The notes beneath the pieces are model-generated. The model was not told the origin of the DNA, made no database searches, and saw only the letters and a list, made by a program, of their open reading frames with translations. Of a stretch of 64,000 nucleotides of DNA, positions 35,015 through 45,454 are shown piece after piece (position 1 is the first letter of the stretch; each line of letters begins with the position of its first letter). Both the position numbers and the translations under genes were made by a program. This DNA comes from Serratia marcescens subsp. marcescens ATCC 13880 (GTDB lineage Bacteria; Pseudomonadota; Gammaproteobacteria; Enterobacterales; Enterobacteriaceae). The stretch is taken from the NCBI RefSeq assembly GCF_017299535.1, contig NZ_CP071238.1:3720001-3784000 (forward strand), in the 5' to 3' direction.

Positions 35015-35230
35015 ATGACGACCGTCTCAAACCTGCTGCTTTTTATCGGCCTGGCGATGCTCGCCATCGCCGCCGGCCTGAATACCTATAGCGGCCACGC
35101 CTCCGCAGATCCCAATAGCACCCCGCTGTTTTCCTCACTCTGGTGGACGCGCTGGTTCCCGCTCTATGCCTCGGGGGCTGCGTTGCTGCTGGTGGGGGGC
35201 GTGTTGAAGCTCGCCGATAAAACGCGTTAA
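35015..35230 (+). CDS. Small two-helix membrane protein, unknown function
   Basis: A 71-residue protein with two hydrophobic segments (about residues 6-24, L-L-L-F-I-G-L-A-M-L-A-I-A-A-G-L; and 47-65, L-Y-A-S-G-A-A-L-L-L-V-G-G-V-L). They are joined by a polar loop rich in S, N, T and W (S-S-L-W-W-T-R-W-F). I do not recognise a family. AAGGA lies 8 nt before the ATG. Upstream (34857-35014) is an AT-rich stretch with no other gene. It is convergent with the 273-residue membrane protein and together they form an orphan pair inserted between speG and pstB. Confidence 0.65.
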   Translation: MTTVSNLLLFIGLAMLAIAAGLNTYSGHASADPNSTPLFSSLWWTRWFPLYASGAALLLVGGVLKLADKTR

Positions 35231-35259
35231 GAACCATGTGATGGTATGGCGCTTAGAGG

Positions 35260-36081
35260 TTAATTATTTTTCTTGCCCAGCCTACGCATCAGCCATCCAC
35301 GCAGTGGCTTTTCGGCCGGTGACAAATCGTCAACGGTCTCCAAAGCGATATCCGGCACGTTTTCCTGTGCCGCAACATTGCGCGCATGCTGACAATGCGC
35401 CTGATACTCCGCTTCGTTTTGATACAGGTGGGGCTGCCACTTCAGCCAGAAAGCCTCAGCATGTCGCAGGGACTCCCATTCATTAATCGACCAGGCCACG
35501 ACGAAAATCGCCATCAACAGATAGGCAAAGAAGAAGAATACTCCCCACAATGGGCTGTTATCTGTCGCGCTGCCTCCGCTTTCCGACAATGGAAACACGG
35601 TGATGTAGAATCCCCACGTGATAGCCAACGCGCTAATGATTAGGAACACAAACAGCGAAACACGCTGGTGTAGCAGCCGGCAGCCATCCAAGGAAAAAAC
35701 GTCGTTTTTGTTCGAAGTGAGGGAGGTGCGGCGCAAGAAACAGTTCAGCGCAAGATCGCTCAATGCCACTGGCGCGCGGCCCAGATAATCTACCAGTTGG
35801 TGCGCCACCCAGACCGGTAAACGGATGCCGATACTTTCATAGAGTGCTTTGGTTCGCAGCGGCACCATTCCATTCTGCGGCCCATCCCGCAACCCCTGAA
35901 TGCGTGACAGAACAGACTGACGTTTAACATCGCTGACTCGATCAAACTGGTTATTGCGGCGACTGTCGTAATTCTTTGACCCGCGTGAATACCACCATTT
36001 TACCACTGAAATAAAAACAGGAGATAATAACGTTAGCGTGGGAATAACAATATCTTTGATATAATTCGTATCAATAGTCAT
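35260..36081 (-). CDS. Membrane protein with three helices, unknown function
   Basis: A 273-residue protein, not recognised. Membrane segments lie at about residues 9-30 (I-V-I-P-T-L-T-L-L-S-P-V-F-I), 141-163 (V-S-L-F-V-F-L-I-I-S-A-L-A-I-T-W) and 178-199 (W-G-V-F-F-F-F-A-Y-L-L-M-A-I-F). A basic, probably cytoplasmic stretch of some 110 residues lies between the first two, and a charged tail ends R-R-L-G-K-K-N-N. AAGGA is 9 nt before the ATG. Its codon use is more AT-leaning than pst and ppk next to it, which suggests a strain-variable gene. The layout loosely recalls small membrane effectors, but no catalytic motif is visible. Confidence 0.7.
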   Translation of the reverse strand: MTIDTNYIKDIVIPTLTLLSPVFISVVKWWYSRGSKNYDSRRNNQFDRVSDVKRQSVLSRIQGLRDGPQNGMVPLRTKALYESIGIRLPVWVAHQLVDYLGRAPVALSDLALNCFLRRTSLTSNKNDVFSLDGCRLLHQRVSLFVFLIISALAITWGFYITVFPLSESGGSATDNSPLWGVFFFFAYLLMAIFVVAWSINEWESLRHAEAFWLKWQPHLYQNEAEYQAHCQHARNVAAQENVPDIALETVDDLSPAEKPLRGWLMRRLGKKNN

Positions 36082-36275
36082 GCATACATGTCCTTATATA
36101 TAAATTGCAGAGCATTTATTAGGGATAATATAATGAATAATGAAGGATTGGATAAAGCAAACTCACAAGCTGTGAGATTTATGCCAAAAATGTAATCTAT
36201 ATCGTCTCAATGCGTCTGTAAATCCAGATGGAATAAAAAGTCATAGACACGGCATAACAACATCGGAATATCGAT

Positions 36276-36302
36276 GCGACGGAGAACAAAAACCTCCGTC
36301 GC
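36276..36302. terminator. Perfect hairpin after pstB
   Basis: A 9-bp stem GCGACGGAG (36276-36284) with CTCCGTCGC (36294-36302) and a 9-nt loop, just beyond the pstB stop. No T-run follows, so termination is inferred. The rest of 36082-36309 shows nothing else clear. Confidence 0.45.
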
Positions 36303-36309
36303 TCATCCC

Positions 36310-37122
36310 TCACCCATACCGCCCGGTAATATAATCCTCGGTGCGGCGCTGGCGCGGCGAGGTGAAAATGGCGTCGGTGTCGTTGTACTCCACCAGCCGG
36401 CCCTGATGAATAAAGGCGGTGTAGTCGGAGACGCGCGCCGCCTGCTGCATGTTGTGCGTCACCAGCACCACGCTATAGCGCAGCTTGAGTGCGGAAATCA
36501 GCTCTTCGATGGTCAGCGTGGAGATCGGATCCAGCGCCGAGGTCGGCTCGTCGAGCAGCAACACCTCCGGCTCGATGGCGATGGCGCGCGCGATCACCAG
36601 GCGCTGCTGCTGGCCGCTGGACAAGCGGAACGCATTTTCGCGCAGCCGGTCCTTCACCTCATGCCACAGCGCGGCGGCGCGCAGCGAACGCTCCACCGCT
36701 TCATCCAGCAAGCGCCGGTCGCGCACGCCCTGCAGCCGCAGGCCGTACACCACGTTTTCATAGATCGATTTCGGGAACGGGTTCGGCCGCTGGAACACCA
36801 TGCCCACCCGCCGCCGCAGCGCCGCCACGTCGATCTGCGCGCCGGAGATCGCCGCGCCGTTCAGCTGTAGATCGCCCTCGATGCGGCAGTTGTCCACCAG
36901 ATCGTTCATGCGGTTGAAACAGCGCAGCAGCGTCGATTTGCCGCAGCCCGAGGGACCAATCAAAGCCGTCACCCGGTGTTTCGGGATGCGTAACGAGATA
37001 TCGTGCAGCACCTGTTTGTCGCCATAAAACAGATTCAGGCCGTTGACCGCCAGCGCGGTCTGTTCATCGTCGAGATGCTGGACATCCAGCCGGGGCAAAC
37101 TGCCTGGCGTCATCAAACCCAT
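36310..37122 (-). CDS. pstB: Phosphate ABC transporter ATPase PstB
   Basis: The ATP-hydrolysing subunit of the high-affinity phosphate importer, 270 residues. Walker A is G-P-S-G-C-G-K-S-T, Walker B is [13 protein letters not shown], and the switch histidine follows in [10 protein letters not shown]. The ABC signature reads L-S-S-G-Q-Q-Q-R, with serine where most PstB proteins have glycine. GGGGAG precedes the ATG. It is the last gene of pstC-pstA-pstB, 28 nt after pstA. Neither pstS nor phoU is in the window; these may lie elsewhere in a second pst locus. Confidence 0.93.
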   Translation of the reverse strand: MGLMTPGSLPRLDVQHLDDEQTALAVNGLNLFYGDKQVLHDISLRIPKHRVTALIGPSGCGKSTLLRCFNRMNDLVDNCRIEGDLQLNGAAISGAQIDVAALRRRVGMVFQRPNPFPKSIYENVVYGLRLQGVRDRRLLDEAVERSLRAAALWHEVKDRLRENAFRLSSGQQQRLVIARAIAIEPEVLLLDEPTSALDPISTLTIEELISALKLRYSVVLVTHNMQQAARVSDYTAFIHQGRLVEYNDTDAIFTSPRQRRTEDYITGRYG

Positions 37123-37150
37123 TACGCACTCCCCAAAAATAGCGTCATTG

Positions 37151-38800
37151 TTACTGCGACCATGCTCGGTACCGCTCCCTCAACGAATGGCGGATACCCA
37201 TCGCCGCCAGATTCAAACTCACCACGATCGTCACCAGCAGGAAGGCGGTGGCGAACACCAGCGGCCGCGCCGCCTCTACGCTCGGGCTCTGGAATGCCAT
37301 ATCGTAGATCTGGAAGCTCAAATGCATGAACTTCCGCTCCAGGTGCAGATACGGGAAAATCTCGTCCACCGGCAGCACCGGCACCGATTTCACGACCCCC
37401 ACCAACATCAACGGCGCAGTCTCCCCGGCGGCGCGCGCCACCGCCAGGATCAGGCCGGTCATCATCGCCGGCGCCGCCATCGGCAGCACGATGCGCCACA
37501 GCGTCTCGGCTCGGCTGGCGCCCAGCGCCATCGAGCCCTGCCGCAGCGAGGTGGGAATGCGCGACAGCCCTTCCTCGGTGGCGACGATCACCACTGGCAG
37601 CGTCAGCAGCGCCAGCGTCAGCGCCGCCCACAGCACGCCGGGCGTGCCGAAAGTCGGGTTGGGCAAGGATTCAGGATAGAACAGCTGATCGAGCGTGCCG
37701 CCGATCATATAAACGAAGAAGCCGAGGCCGAAGACGCCGTAGACGATCGAGGGCACGCCGGCCAGGTTGACCACCGCGATGCGGATCACCCGCGTCAGCA
37801 GATTGTTGCCGGCATACTCGTGCAGATATACCGCCGCGATCACGCCAAACGGCATCACCACGATCGACATCAGGATCACCATCAACACCGTGCCGAAAAT
37901 GGCCGGGAACACCCCGCCTTCGGTATTCGCTTCGCGCGGGCTGTCGGTGAGGAACTTCTTCACCTGCTCGCCCCAGTGCGCCAGCTTCTCGGCGGTGTTC
38001 ATGGCGTTCGGGTACCAGGCATCGCGCACCTGACTGAGCGGAATGGTCAACGTCTGCCCGTGCATGTCGCGCAGCAGCAGCGCGTCGCGCTGGCGATCGC
38101 GGTTCAGCCCCGCCAGACGTTCGGACAGCAGCTGATACTGCCGCTGCAGCTCCAGCCGTTCGGCCTTGATGGCGTCCTGCGCGCGGGCGTCCAGCTTATC
38201 GTCGCGCTGCAGGCGCTTTTCCCGCAGCCGCAGCGCGTCAAACTGCTGATTGATGCGCGCCATGTCGCGGAATTGAATGTCGTGCGCCTGGCGCGAGAGC
38301 GCGGCGATTTGCGGCAGCCGCTGCTGCAGCGCCTGCCCCAGATTGCGGCCGGTCAGCGGTTGCCCATCCTCCAGCAGCCCTGCCAGATAGCCGTAGGCGG
38401 TGCCGTGGCTATCACGCTCCAGCACCAGCAGGCTGCGCGGCGTGCTTTGGCTGCGGATGTCTCTGGCCAGCAGCGTGCGGAAATCCTGCCCCTCGCGCTC
38501 GCGGTTGCCGACCTTAATCAGATAGCGTTCGACGCTCTGCGCCTCGCCCGGCGGCGTGACGCCCGCCTCGGCCAGTTGGCGCCGGGAAATGCTTTGTTGC
38601 TGGTACAACTCACCGATCACCGTCACCGGCCCGGCGCCGTTCTGATTCAGTTCGAACTGATAAACCGGGCTCGGCCAGAAATAGCGCATCCCCTGCCCGG
38701 CCAGCAGCAACAGAATGCCGATCAGCGCCAGCAGGCTGACGGCCACCGAACCGGCGGTCAGCCATACCCACGGCGACCCGCTCTTCACCCAGCTCTTCAT
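37151..38800 (-). CDS. pstA: Phosphate ABC transporter permease PstA, long form
   Basis: A 549-residue permease, nearly twice the size of E. coli PstA (296). The N-terminal membrane helix (about residues 12-34) is followed by a large soluble insert of some 250 residues, rich in charged coiled-coil-like sequence around residues 165-230. The usual permease domain then occupies about residues 290-540. The permease motif includes [22 protein letters not shown], the EAA loop that contacts PstB. Long PstA forms are known in gamma-proteobacteria next to ppk-ppx. It overlaps the end of pstC by 4 nt. Confidence 0.92.
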   Translation of the reverse strand: MKSWVKSGSPWVWLTAGSVAVSLLALIGILLLLAGQGMRYFWPSPVYQFELNQNGAGPVTVIGELYQQQSISRRQLAEAGVTPPGEAQSVERYLIKVGNREREGQDFRTLLARDIRSQSTPRSLLVLERDSHGTAYGYLAGLLEDGQPLTGRNLGQALQQRLPQIAALSRQAHDIQFRDMARINQQFDALRLREKRLQRDDKLDARAQDAIKAERLELQRQYQLLSERLAGLNRDRQRDALLLRDMHGQTLTIPLSQVRDAWYPNAMNTAEKLAHWGEQVKKFLTDSPREANTEGGVFPAIFGTVLMVILMSIVVMPFGVIAAVYLHEYAGNNLLTRVIRIAVVNLAGVPSIVYGVFGLGFFVYMIGGTLDQLFYPESLPNPTFGTPGVLWAALTLALLTLPVVIVATEEGLSRIPTSLRQGSMALGASRAETLWRIVLPMAAPAMMTGLILAVARAAGETAPLMLVGVVKSVPVLPVDEIFPYLHLERKFMHLSFQIYDMAFQSPSVEAARPLVFATAFLLVTIVVSLNLAAMGIRHSLRERYRAWSQ

Positions 38801-40968
38801 GGCGCCTCCTGATTCGGCGTGTAACGCTTGCGCAACCGCAGGCGCACCGCCTCCGCCAGCGTGTTGAACACGAAGGTGAAGACAAACAGCACCAGCGCAG
38901 TCAGGAACAGCACGCGGTAATGGCTGCTGCCAGAGACCGCCTCCGGCATTTCAATGGCGATGTTGGCCGCCAGCGCGCGCAGCCCCTGGAACAGGCTGCC
39001 GTCGATAATCGGCGTGTTGCCGGTGGCCATCAGCACGATCATGGTTTCCCCCACCGCGCGGCCAAAGCCGATCATCAGCGCGGAGAAAATGCCGGCGCTG
39101 GCGGATGGCAGCACCACCTTGATCACCGTCTGCCACTGGGTGGCGCCCAGCGCCAAAGAACCCTGGCTCAGGGTCGCCGGCACGCTGAACAGCGCGTCCT
39201 CCGCCAGCGAGAAGATGATCGGCACCAGCGCGAAGCCCATCGCCACGCCCACCACCAGCGCATTGCGCTGATCATAATTATCCCCCAGCCAGAAATGCAG
39301 CGGCTCACCGAACAACGCCACCTCCAGCCGCGGCCCCAGGCTGAGCGCCAGCCACACCGTCAACGCCAGCAGCGGCAACAGCAACAGCAGATCGACGCCC
39401 GGCCGGCAGCGCGGCATAAAGCGATGGGTCAACGCCCCGCACAGCAACACCGCCGCCGCCAACAGCAGCGGCAACGCCAGCACCGCCAACAGATACTGCT
39501 CGATGATCGGCGCCAGCCAAATGCCGGCCACCAGCCCGATCACCACCGTCGGCAGTGCGCCCATCACTTCGATAGCCGGTTTGATCACCCGCCGCAGCCC
39601 CGGCGTCATAAAGTAAGCGGTATAGATGGCGCCGGCCAAGGCCAGCGGGATGGCGAACAGCATCGCGTAAGCCGCCGCCTTAAAGGTGCCGAAGATCACC
39701 GGCATCAGGCTGAATTTGGGTTGGTAACTGTCTTCGCCGGAGGTGGACTGCCAGACATAGGCCGGCTGCGGGTAGTTCTCGTACCACACCTTGCCCCACA
39801 ACGAACGCCAGGTGACGTCCGGATACGGGTTGTCGAGCGCATAGCGCTGCCAGCCCTGCGCGCTCTCCAACAGCAGGCCATCGCCGCGCGGCGCGAACGC
39901 CATCTGCCGCACCTCGGCGCCCAAACGGGTATTCAGCAGCGGCTGCGGTTGAATGGCGGAGAACAGCGAGAAGCCGCCATCGGGCCGCAGGGTAGCGAAC
40001 ACCCGGCGGTAAGGCTCAGCCACCGTCAGCTCCTGCCCGGCGGCGCCGTGGTCGAAATGCTGCACCGGAGTCAGGCGCCAGCGCCGATCTTTTTCCACCT
40101 CGAACCACTCGCGCAGATTGCCGTCGGCGCCCTTGATCAGCAGCGCGCTGCCGCCGGGCAGCGCCGTCATCTGATACGGCGCATGTTCGCCAAGGGTACG
40201 CGTTTCACGCAGCTGCACCTGTGCGCCGTCGATCTGATAACGCGCCAGCCGGTTGCCGGTCAGCAGATAAAGCTGGCGGCCATCCGGCGTCAGCACCAGC
40301 TGCTCCCCGTCGTGCTCCAGCGGCCGCTCGCTAAACTGTGGCGGCCGGTCGGGGCTGAAGCGGCCGAACACCAGCCGCCGATCGTCGGTCACTCCGGCCA
40401 GCAGATACTGCCCGCGATGCGCATCCGCCAGCGACAGCAGTTTCAGCGGCTTGCGCTGTGGATCCAGCGCCAATGGCTGCTGCCCGAGCGGGAACTGCCA
40501 CTGCGGCCGGCCATTTTCCGCCGTGGCGAAATCCGCGCGCGCCACCACCAACCGGCCGTCAGCCTGCGCCAACGCAAACAAATCGCGCTCGCCGGCGGCC
40601 TGCGCGAGCAGCGTCGGTTTGGCCAACAGCGTCTGCTGCGCCAGCGGCGTCTGGGCCTGGCCGCTCGGCGCTGGCGTCAGGCGATAAAATTGCCCCGAGC
40701 CCTGCGCGTCGATGCGATAACCGACGCGCTGCTGCACGTCCATGCCCAGCGCCAGCGCCGGGGCCGATACCGTGAGCGGCAGCGGCTGCGCCTGGCCGAG
40801 CGAGGCCGGTTTGAACAACGGCAGCACCGCAAACAGCAGATAAACGAAGATCAGCATCAACGTCATCAGCACCATCAGCCCGCTGGCGGTCACTGCCGCC
40901 TGCACGCCGCGGTCGATGCGCCCGCGCATGCGATCTCGGGGATGTTGATTGGCCGTCGTCTGTATCAT
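38797..40968 (-). CDS. pstC: Phosphate ABC transporter permease PstC, long form
   Basis: A 723-residue permease, more than twice E. coli PstC (319). After one N-terminal helix (about residues 28-52) comes a periplasmic-looking region of about 350 residues with many repeated short beta segments (for example L-V-L-T-P-D-G-R-Q-L-Y-L-L-T), suggesting a WD-like propeller. Six or so membrane helices follow, with the EAA loop A-T-L-S-Q-G-S-L-A-L-G-A-T-Q-W. The insert might replace or dock a phosphate-binding protein. It is the first gene of pstCAB, with triple Pho-box repeats in its promoter and divergent from ppk. Confidence 0.92.
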   Translation of the reverse strand: MIQTTANQHPRDRMRGRIDRGVQAAVTASGLMVLMTLMLIFVYLLFAVLPLFKPASLGQAQPLPLTVSAPALALGMDVQQRVGYRIDAQGSGQFYRLTPAPSGQAQTPLAQQTLLAKPTLLAQAAGERDLFALAQADGRLVVARADFATAENGRPQWQFPLGQQPLALDPQRKPLKLLSLADAHRGQYLLAGVTDDRRLVFGRFSPDRPPQFSERPLEHDGEQLVLTPDGRQLYLLTGNRLARYQIDGAQVQLRETRTLGEHAPYQMTALPGGSALLIKGADGNLREWFEVEKDRRWRLTPVQHFDHGAAGQELTVAEPYRRVFATLRPDGGFSLFSAIQPQPLLNTRLGAEVRQMAFAPRGDGLLLESAQGWQRYALDNPYPDVTWRSLWGKVWYENYPQPAYVWQSTSGEDSYQPKFSLMPVIFGTFKAAAYAMLFAIPLALAGAIYTAYFMTPGLRRVIKPAIEVMGALPTVVIGLVAGIWLAPIIEQYLLAVLALPLLLAAAVLLCGALTHRFMPRCRPGVDLLLLLPLLALTVWLALSLGPRLEVALFGEPLHFWLGDNYDQRNALVVGVAMGFALVPIIFSLAEDALFSVPATLSQGSLALGATQWQTVIKVVLPSASAGIFSALMIGFGRAVGETMIVLMATGNTPIIDGSLFQGLRALAANIAIEMPEAVSGSSHYRVLFLTALVLFVFTFVFNTLAEAVRLRLRKRYTPNQEAP

Positions 40969-41024
40969 GTGTCTCGCTGTCGCTGATGTAATCGGGCTTG
41001 CGCCGTAAGATAACCGGGCATCTT

Positions 41025-41053
41025 ATGTCAGTTTTATGACGTTTGCATGACAA
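41025..41053 (-). promoter_or_regulatory. Triple PhoB-box repeat upstream of pstCAB
   Basis: On the minus strand three 7-mers, TTGTCAT, ACGTCAT and CTGACAT, are separated by exactly 4 bp each (GCAA, AAAA), the 11-bp spacing of the Pho box (CTGTCAT). A possible -10, TTATCT (about 41008-41013), begins 11 bp after the last repeat. The location is about 57-85 bp before the pstC start. Confidence 0.85.
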
Positions 41054-41364
41054 AGTTACCCACCATAACCCAGGTTTTTTACACTGCAAAAAGACAATAT
41101 GGCTTTGATATATTGCTGAAAAATGAACGTAAACACGCTTAATATCACCAAGGATAAGTCTGCTAATCGTCATTTCCTGCTGTTCATTTCGCCACCTGGC
41201 GCCCCACCTCTGAGAAAATTTATTGCCGCCGAAAAACGCCGCGCGCCAACGCAATGGATATGTTGGACTTTCCTGTCAATCTCTCGCAATAATGATGAAG
41301 GACACTAGAGCGGCATCCGGGCGCTGCGTCCCGGATCCTATTCTAAATTTGAACTGGAGTGGCA
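41054..41364. other. pstC-ppk divergent leader region
   Basis: About 310 bp before ppk with no gene. A single CTGTCAA heptamer at about 41273 recalls half a Pho box, but its partner repeat is poor. There is a GC hairpin-like CATCCGGGCGCTGCGTCCCGGAT (about 41314-41336) just before the ppk ribosome site. Confidence 0.4.
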
Positions 41365-43428
41365 ATGGGTCAGGAAAAGCTCTACATCGAAAAAGAACTA
41401 AGCTGGTTATCCTTTAATGAGCGCGTGTTGCAGGAAGCCGCAGATAAGAGCAATCCCCTGATTGAACGTATGCGTTTTCTGGGCATTTACTCCAACAACC
41501 TCGACGAGTTCTATAAAGTCCGCTTCGCCGATCTCAAACGGCGCATCCTGATCAGCGAAGAGCAAGGCTCCGCCGGTTCCTCACGCCATCTGCTGAAAAA
41601 GATCCAGGCCAAGGTGCTGAAAACCGATCAGGAGTTCGACGGTCTGTACAACGATCTGCTGCTGGAAATGGCGCGCAACCAGATCTTCCTGATCAACGAA
41701 CGCCAGGTGTCCGAGAACCAGCAAATCTGGCTGCGGCAATATTTCAAACAGCACCTGCGCCAGCACATCACGCCGATCCTGATCAACCACGACACCAACC
41801 TGGTGCAGTTCCTGAAAGACGATTACACCTATCTGGCGGTGGAGATTATCCGCGGCGCGCGCACTGACTATGCGCTGCTGGAGATCCCGTCGGACAAGGT
41901 GCCGCGCTTCGTCAATCTGCCGCCGGAAGCGCCGCGCCGCCGCAAGCCGATGATCCTGCTCGACAACATCCTGCGCTACTGCCTGGACGATATCTTCAAG
42001 GGCTTCTTCGACTACGACGCGCTCAACGCCTATTCGATGAAGATGACCCGTGACGCCGAGTACGATCTGGTGACCGAAATGGAATCCAGCCTGCTGGAAC
42101 TGATGTCCTCCAGCCTGAAACAGCGCCTCACCGCCGAACCGGTGCGCTTCGTTTATCAGCGCGACATGCCGAACGAAATGGTGGAGCTGCTGCGCGGCAA
42201 GCTGGGCATCTCCAACTACGATTCGGTGATCGCCGGCGGCCGCTACCACAACTTTAAAGATTTCATCAGCTTCCCGAACGTCGGCAAAGCCAACCTGGTC
42301 AACAAGCCGCTGCCGCGCCTGCGCCACATCTGGTTCGACGGTTTCCGCAACGGCTTCGACGCCATTCGCGAAAAAGACGTGCTGCTCTACTACCCGTACC
42401 ACACCTTTGAGCACGTGCTGGAGCTGCTGCGCCAGGCGTCGTTCGATCCGAGCGTGCTGGCGATCAAAATCAACATCTACCGCGTGGCGAAAGACTCGCG
42501 CATCATCGAATCGATGATCCACGCCGCGCACAACGGCAAGAAAGTCACGGTGGTGGTCGAGCTGCAGGCGCGCTTCGACGAAGAGGCCAACATTCACTGG
42601 GCGAAGCGCCTGACCGAGGCCGGCGTACACGTGATCTTCTCCGCGCCGGGGCTGAAAATCCACGCCAAACTGTTCCTGATTTCGCGCCGTGAAGGCGATG
42701 AAATTGTGCGCTATGCTCATATCGGCACCGGCAACTTTAACGAAAAAACCGCGCGCATCTACACCGACTATTCGCTGTTGACCGCCGACTCGCGCATCAC
42801 CAACGAGGTGCGCCGGGTGTTCAACTTTATCGAGAACCCCTACCGGCCGGTCACCTTCGACAACCTGATGGTGTCGCCGCAGAACTCGCGCCTGAAGTTG
42901 TATGAGCTGATTGACAACGAAATCGCCAACGCCCAGGCCGGGGAACAGGCCGGCATTATGTTGAAAATAAATAATCTGGTGGATAAAGGGCTGGTAGATC
43001 GGTTATATACCGCGTCCGGCGCCGGCGTGAAGATCCGTCTGCTGGTGCGGGGCATGTGTTCCCTGATTCCCAACCTGCCGGGGATCAGCGACAATATTCA
43101 GGTGATCAGCATCGTCGATCGCTTTTTGGAACACGATCGGGTTTACGTTTTCGACAACAAAGGTGACAAACGGGTGTATCTGTCCTCCGCCGACTGGATG
43201 ACCCGCAACATAGATTACCGTATCGAAGTGGCGGTATCGCTGCTGGATCCGGCGCTGAAACAGCGCGTTCTGGACATTCTGGAGATCCTGTTCAGCGATA
43301 CGGTCAAGGCCCGTTATGTGGATAAAGAACTGAGCAACCAGTACGTGCCGCGCGGCAACCGCCGCAAAGTGCGCGCCCAGGTGGCTATTTACGAGTATTT
43401 AAAAGCTCTGGAACAACCAGGACAGTAG
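41365..43428 (+). CDS. ppk: Polyphosphate kinase Ppk
   Basis: Membrane-associated PPK1 builds inorganic polyphosphate from ATP. It has 687 residues, with the N, H, C1 and C2 domain order of the family. The phosphorylated histidine is H433 in K-I-H-A-K-L-F-L-I, with second histidine H452 in [14 protein letters not shown]. The start [12 protein letters not shown] is identical to E. coli; two upstream codons (M-A) in frame are not needed, and GGAG lies 5 nt before this ATG. ppx follows by 10 nt. The divergent pstCAB makes this a phosphate-storage locus. Confidence 0.97.
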   Translation: MGQEKLYIEKELSWLSFNERVLQEAADKSNPLIERMRFLGIYSNNLDEFYKVRFADLKRRILISEEQGSAGSSRHLLKKIQAKVLKTDQEFDGLYNDLLLEMARNQIFLINERQVSENQQIWLRQYFKQHLRQHITPILINHDTNLVQFLKDDYTYLAVEIIRGARTDYALLEIPSDKVPRFVNLPPEAPRRRKPMILLDNILRYCLDDIFKGFFDYDALNAYSMKMTRDAEYDLVTEMESSLLELMSSSLKQRLTAEPVRFVYQRDMPNEMVELLRGKLGISNYDSVIAGGRYHNFKDFISFPNVGKANLVNKPLPRLRHIWFDGFRNGFDAIREKDVLLYYPYHTFEHVLELLRQASFDPSVLAIKINIYRVAKDSRIIESMIHAAHNGKKVTVVVELQARFDEEANIHWAKRLTEAGVHVIFSAPGLKIHAKLFLISRREGDEIVRYAHIGTGNFNEKTARIYTDYSLLTADSRITNEVRRVFNFIENPYRPVTFDNLMVSPQNSRLKLYELIDNEIANAQAGEQAGIMLKINNLVDKGLVDRLYTASGAGVKIRLLVRGMCSLIPNLPGISDNIQVISIVDRFLEHDRVYVFDNKGDKRVYLSSADWMTRNIDYRIEVAVSLLDPALKQRVLDILEILFSDTVKARYVDKELSNQYVPRGNRRKVRAQVAIYEYLKALEQPGQ

Positions 43429-43438
43429 GCCAGCAACT

Positions 43439-44989
43439 ATGCCGCTAAAAAACACTGCAACGAACAAACCGCAGGAAATCGCCGCCATCGACCTCGGGTC
43501 GAACAGTTTCCACATGGTGATCGCCCGCGTCGTCAACGGCGCCTTACAGGTATTGGGCCGTTTAAAACAGCGGGTGCATCTCGCCGACGGATTGGACAGC
43601 AACAACGTACTCAGTGAAGAGGCGATAGAACGCGGCCTGGCCTGCCTGGCGCTGTTTGCCGAACGGCTGCAGGGCTTCCCGGCGGATAACGTCACCATCG
43701 TCGGGACCCACACCCTGCGTCAGGCGGTGAACGCTGAAGTGTTCCTCAAGCGCGCCGCCAAAGTGATCCCCTACCCGATCGAAATCATCGCCGGCCAGGA
43801 AGAGGCGCGTCTGATCTTCATGGGCGTGGAACACACCCAACCGGAGAAGGGCCGCAAGCTGGTGATCGACATCGGCGGCGGCTCCACCGAGCTGGTGATC
43901 GGCGAAGACTTCGAGCCGCTGCTGGCGGAAAGCCGCCGCATGGGCTGCGTCAGCTTCGCCCAGCTGTTCTTCCCGGGCGGCGAGATCAGCAAAAACAACT
44001 TCCGCCGCGCGCGGCTGGCGGCGGCGCAGAAGCTGGAAACGCTGGCCTGGCAGTACCGCATTCAGGGCTGGCAGTACGCGCTGGGCGCCTCGGGCACCAT
44101 CAAGGCCGCCCACGAAGTGCTGGTGGCGATGGGCGAAAAAGACGGTCTCATCACCCTGGATCGTCTGGAAATGCTCGCCGAACAGGTGCTGCAGTTCAAA
44201 AGCTTCGGCTCGTTGAGCCTGCCGGGGCTGTCGGAGGATCGCCAATCGGTATTCGTGCCGGGGCTGGCTATCCTGTGCGGCGTATTCGACGCGCTGGCGA
44301 TCCGCGATCTGCGCCTGTCCGACGGCGCGCTGCGCGAAGGCGTGCTGTATGAAATGGAAGGCCGCTTCCGCCACCAGGACATCCGCAGCCGCACCGCCAA
44401 AAGTCTGGCCGATCACTACAACATCGACCGCGAACAGGCCAAGCGGGTGCTGGAAACCACCGAGCTGCTCTACTCGCAGTGGATGGCGCAAAACACCAAG
44501 CTGGTGCATCCGCAGCTGGAGGCCCTGCTGAAATGGGCCGCCATGCTGCACGAGGTGGGGCTGAGCATCAACCACAGCGGCATGCACCGCCATTCGGCTT
44601 ACATTCTGCAAAACTCCAACCTGCCCGGCTTCAACCAGGAACAGCAGCTGCTGCTGGCGGCGCTGGTGCGTTTCCACCGCAAAGCGATCAAGCTGGAAGA
44701 GCTGCCGCGCCTCAATCTGTTCAAGAAGAAACACTACCTGCCGCTGATCCAGCTGCTGCGTCTGAGCACCCTGCTCAACAACCAGCGGCAGTCGACCACC
44801 ACGCCGGAAACGCTGCGCCTGACCACCGACGACAACCACTGGACGCTGCGCTTCCCGGCCGGCTACCTGGCGCAGAACAACCTGGTGCAGCTGGACTTCG
44901 AGCGCGAGCAGGCCTACTGGAACGACGTCGTCGGCTGGAAGCTGCTGATCGACGAAGAAGGCTCGCAAGACGAACAGCGCTCCGCCTGA
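43439..44989 (+). CDS. ppx: Exopolyphosphatase Ppx
   Basis: Hydrolyses terminal phosphates from polyphosphate. It has 516 residues, of the sugar kinase/Hsp70/actin fold (E. coli 513). The N-terminal [11 protein letters not shown] and the middle [12 protein letters not shown] are the two phosphate-binding signatures. The catalytic glutamate is in the G-Q-E-E-A-R-L-I-F segment. The C-terminal half has an HD-like helical domain ([13 protein letters not shown]). It forms an operon with ppk and ends at a clear terminator. Having both synthesis and breakdown enzymes in one unit is standard in Enterobacteria. Confidence 0.96.
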   Translation: MPLKNTATNKPQEIAAIDLGSNSFHMVIARVVNGALQVLGRLKQRVHLADGLDSNNVLSEEAIERGLACLALFAERLQGFPADNVTIVGTHTLRQAVNAEVFLKRAAKVIPYPIEIIAGQEEARLIFMGVEHTQPEKGRKLVIDIGGGSTELVIGEDFEPLLAESRRMGCVSFAQLFFPGGEISKNNFRRARLAAAQKLETLAWQYRIQGWQYALGASGTIKAAHEVLVAMGEKDGLITLDRLEMLAEQVLQFKSFGSLSLPGLSEDRQSVFVPGLAILCGVFDALAIRDLRLSDGALREGVLYEMEGRFRHQDIRSRTAKSLADHYNIDREQAKRVLETTELLYSQWMAQNTKLVHPQLEALLKWAAMLHEVGLSINHSGMHRHSAYILQNSNLPGFNQEQQLLLAALVRFHRKAIKLEELPRLNLFKKKHYLPLIQLLRLSTLLNNQRQSTTTPETLRLTTDDNHWTLRFPAGYLAQNNLVQLDFEREQAYWNDVVGWKLLIDEEGSQDEQRSA

Positions 44990-44995
44990 TCCCCG

Positions 44996-45019
44996 CCCCC
45001 TGCCAGCCAGGGGGTTTTT
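44996..45019 (+). terminator. Terminator of ppk-ppx
   Basis: Stem CCCCCTG (44996-45002) with CAGGGGG (45008-45014), a 5-nt loop and T5. Confidence 0.88.
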
Positions 45020-45168
45020 CTTTCCGCCCCGCCCCGTCAACCTAAACGAAACCCTAATACGCCGCGCCGCACGCCGGAAAAAAATGGACAACTTTTGTCA
45101 TCAGCGCCTAAAATCCGGTTACAAATTCTCGAGCGAATAACACAGGATACCGGCATACCGGGTGATAT

Positions 45169-45351
45169 ATGCGCAAGAAAACCACCGGACAGATGACGAA
45201 GATAGTGTTGTTTATCAGCTTTATCATTTTAGTCGGCCGACTGCTGTACGCCGCCGTGGTGGCGGTGCCTCATCATCAGGAAAAAAAGCAGGCCGCTGCG
45301 CAAAACGCCGCCGAAGTCAGCGCCCCGCAACAGGACGCCTCCTCTGAATAA
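45169..45351 (+). CDS. yfgG: Small membrane protein YfgG
   Basis: A 60-residue protein with a basic start (M-R-K-K-T-T-G-Q-M-T-K), one membrane helix (about residues 12-32, I-V-L-F-I-S-F-I-I-L-V-G-R-L-L-Y) and a polar tail with H-H-Q-E-K-K. It aligns with E. coli YfgG, including M-T-R-I-V-L-L-I-S-F-I and G-R-x-x-Y. That protein has been linked to nickel/cobalt tolerance and biofilm; the mechanism is unknown. It lies between ppx and mgtE, as E. coli yfgG lies near ppx. The ribosome site is weak (GGGTG). Confidence 0.85.
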   Translation: MRKKTTGQMTKIVLFISFIILVGRLLYAAVVAVPHHQEKKQAAAQNAAEVSAPQQDASSE

Positions 45352-45454
45352 CCGCCGCGCCCCGTCCGTTTCATAAAAATGACGCCGGCACTCGCTATGC
45401 TCTATCTTTTAATGAGCCTGCGTCAGGAAGGCCGAGCGCCCGTTAAGGAACACC

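Noticed and set aside
41270..41290. Pho-box-like CTGTCAA before ppk
   Set aside because: Only one heptamer is good; the expected second repeat 4 bp on is poor, unlike the triple repeat on the pstC side.
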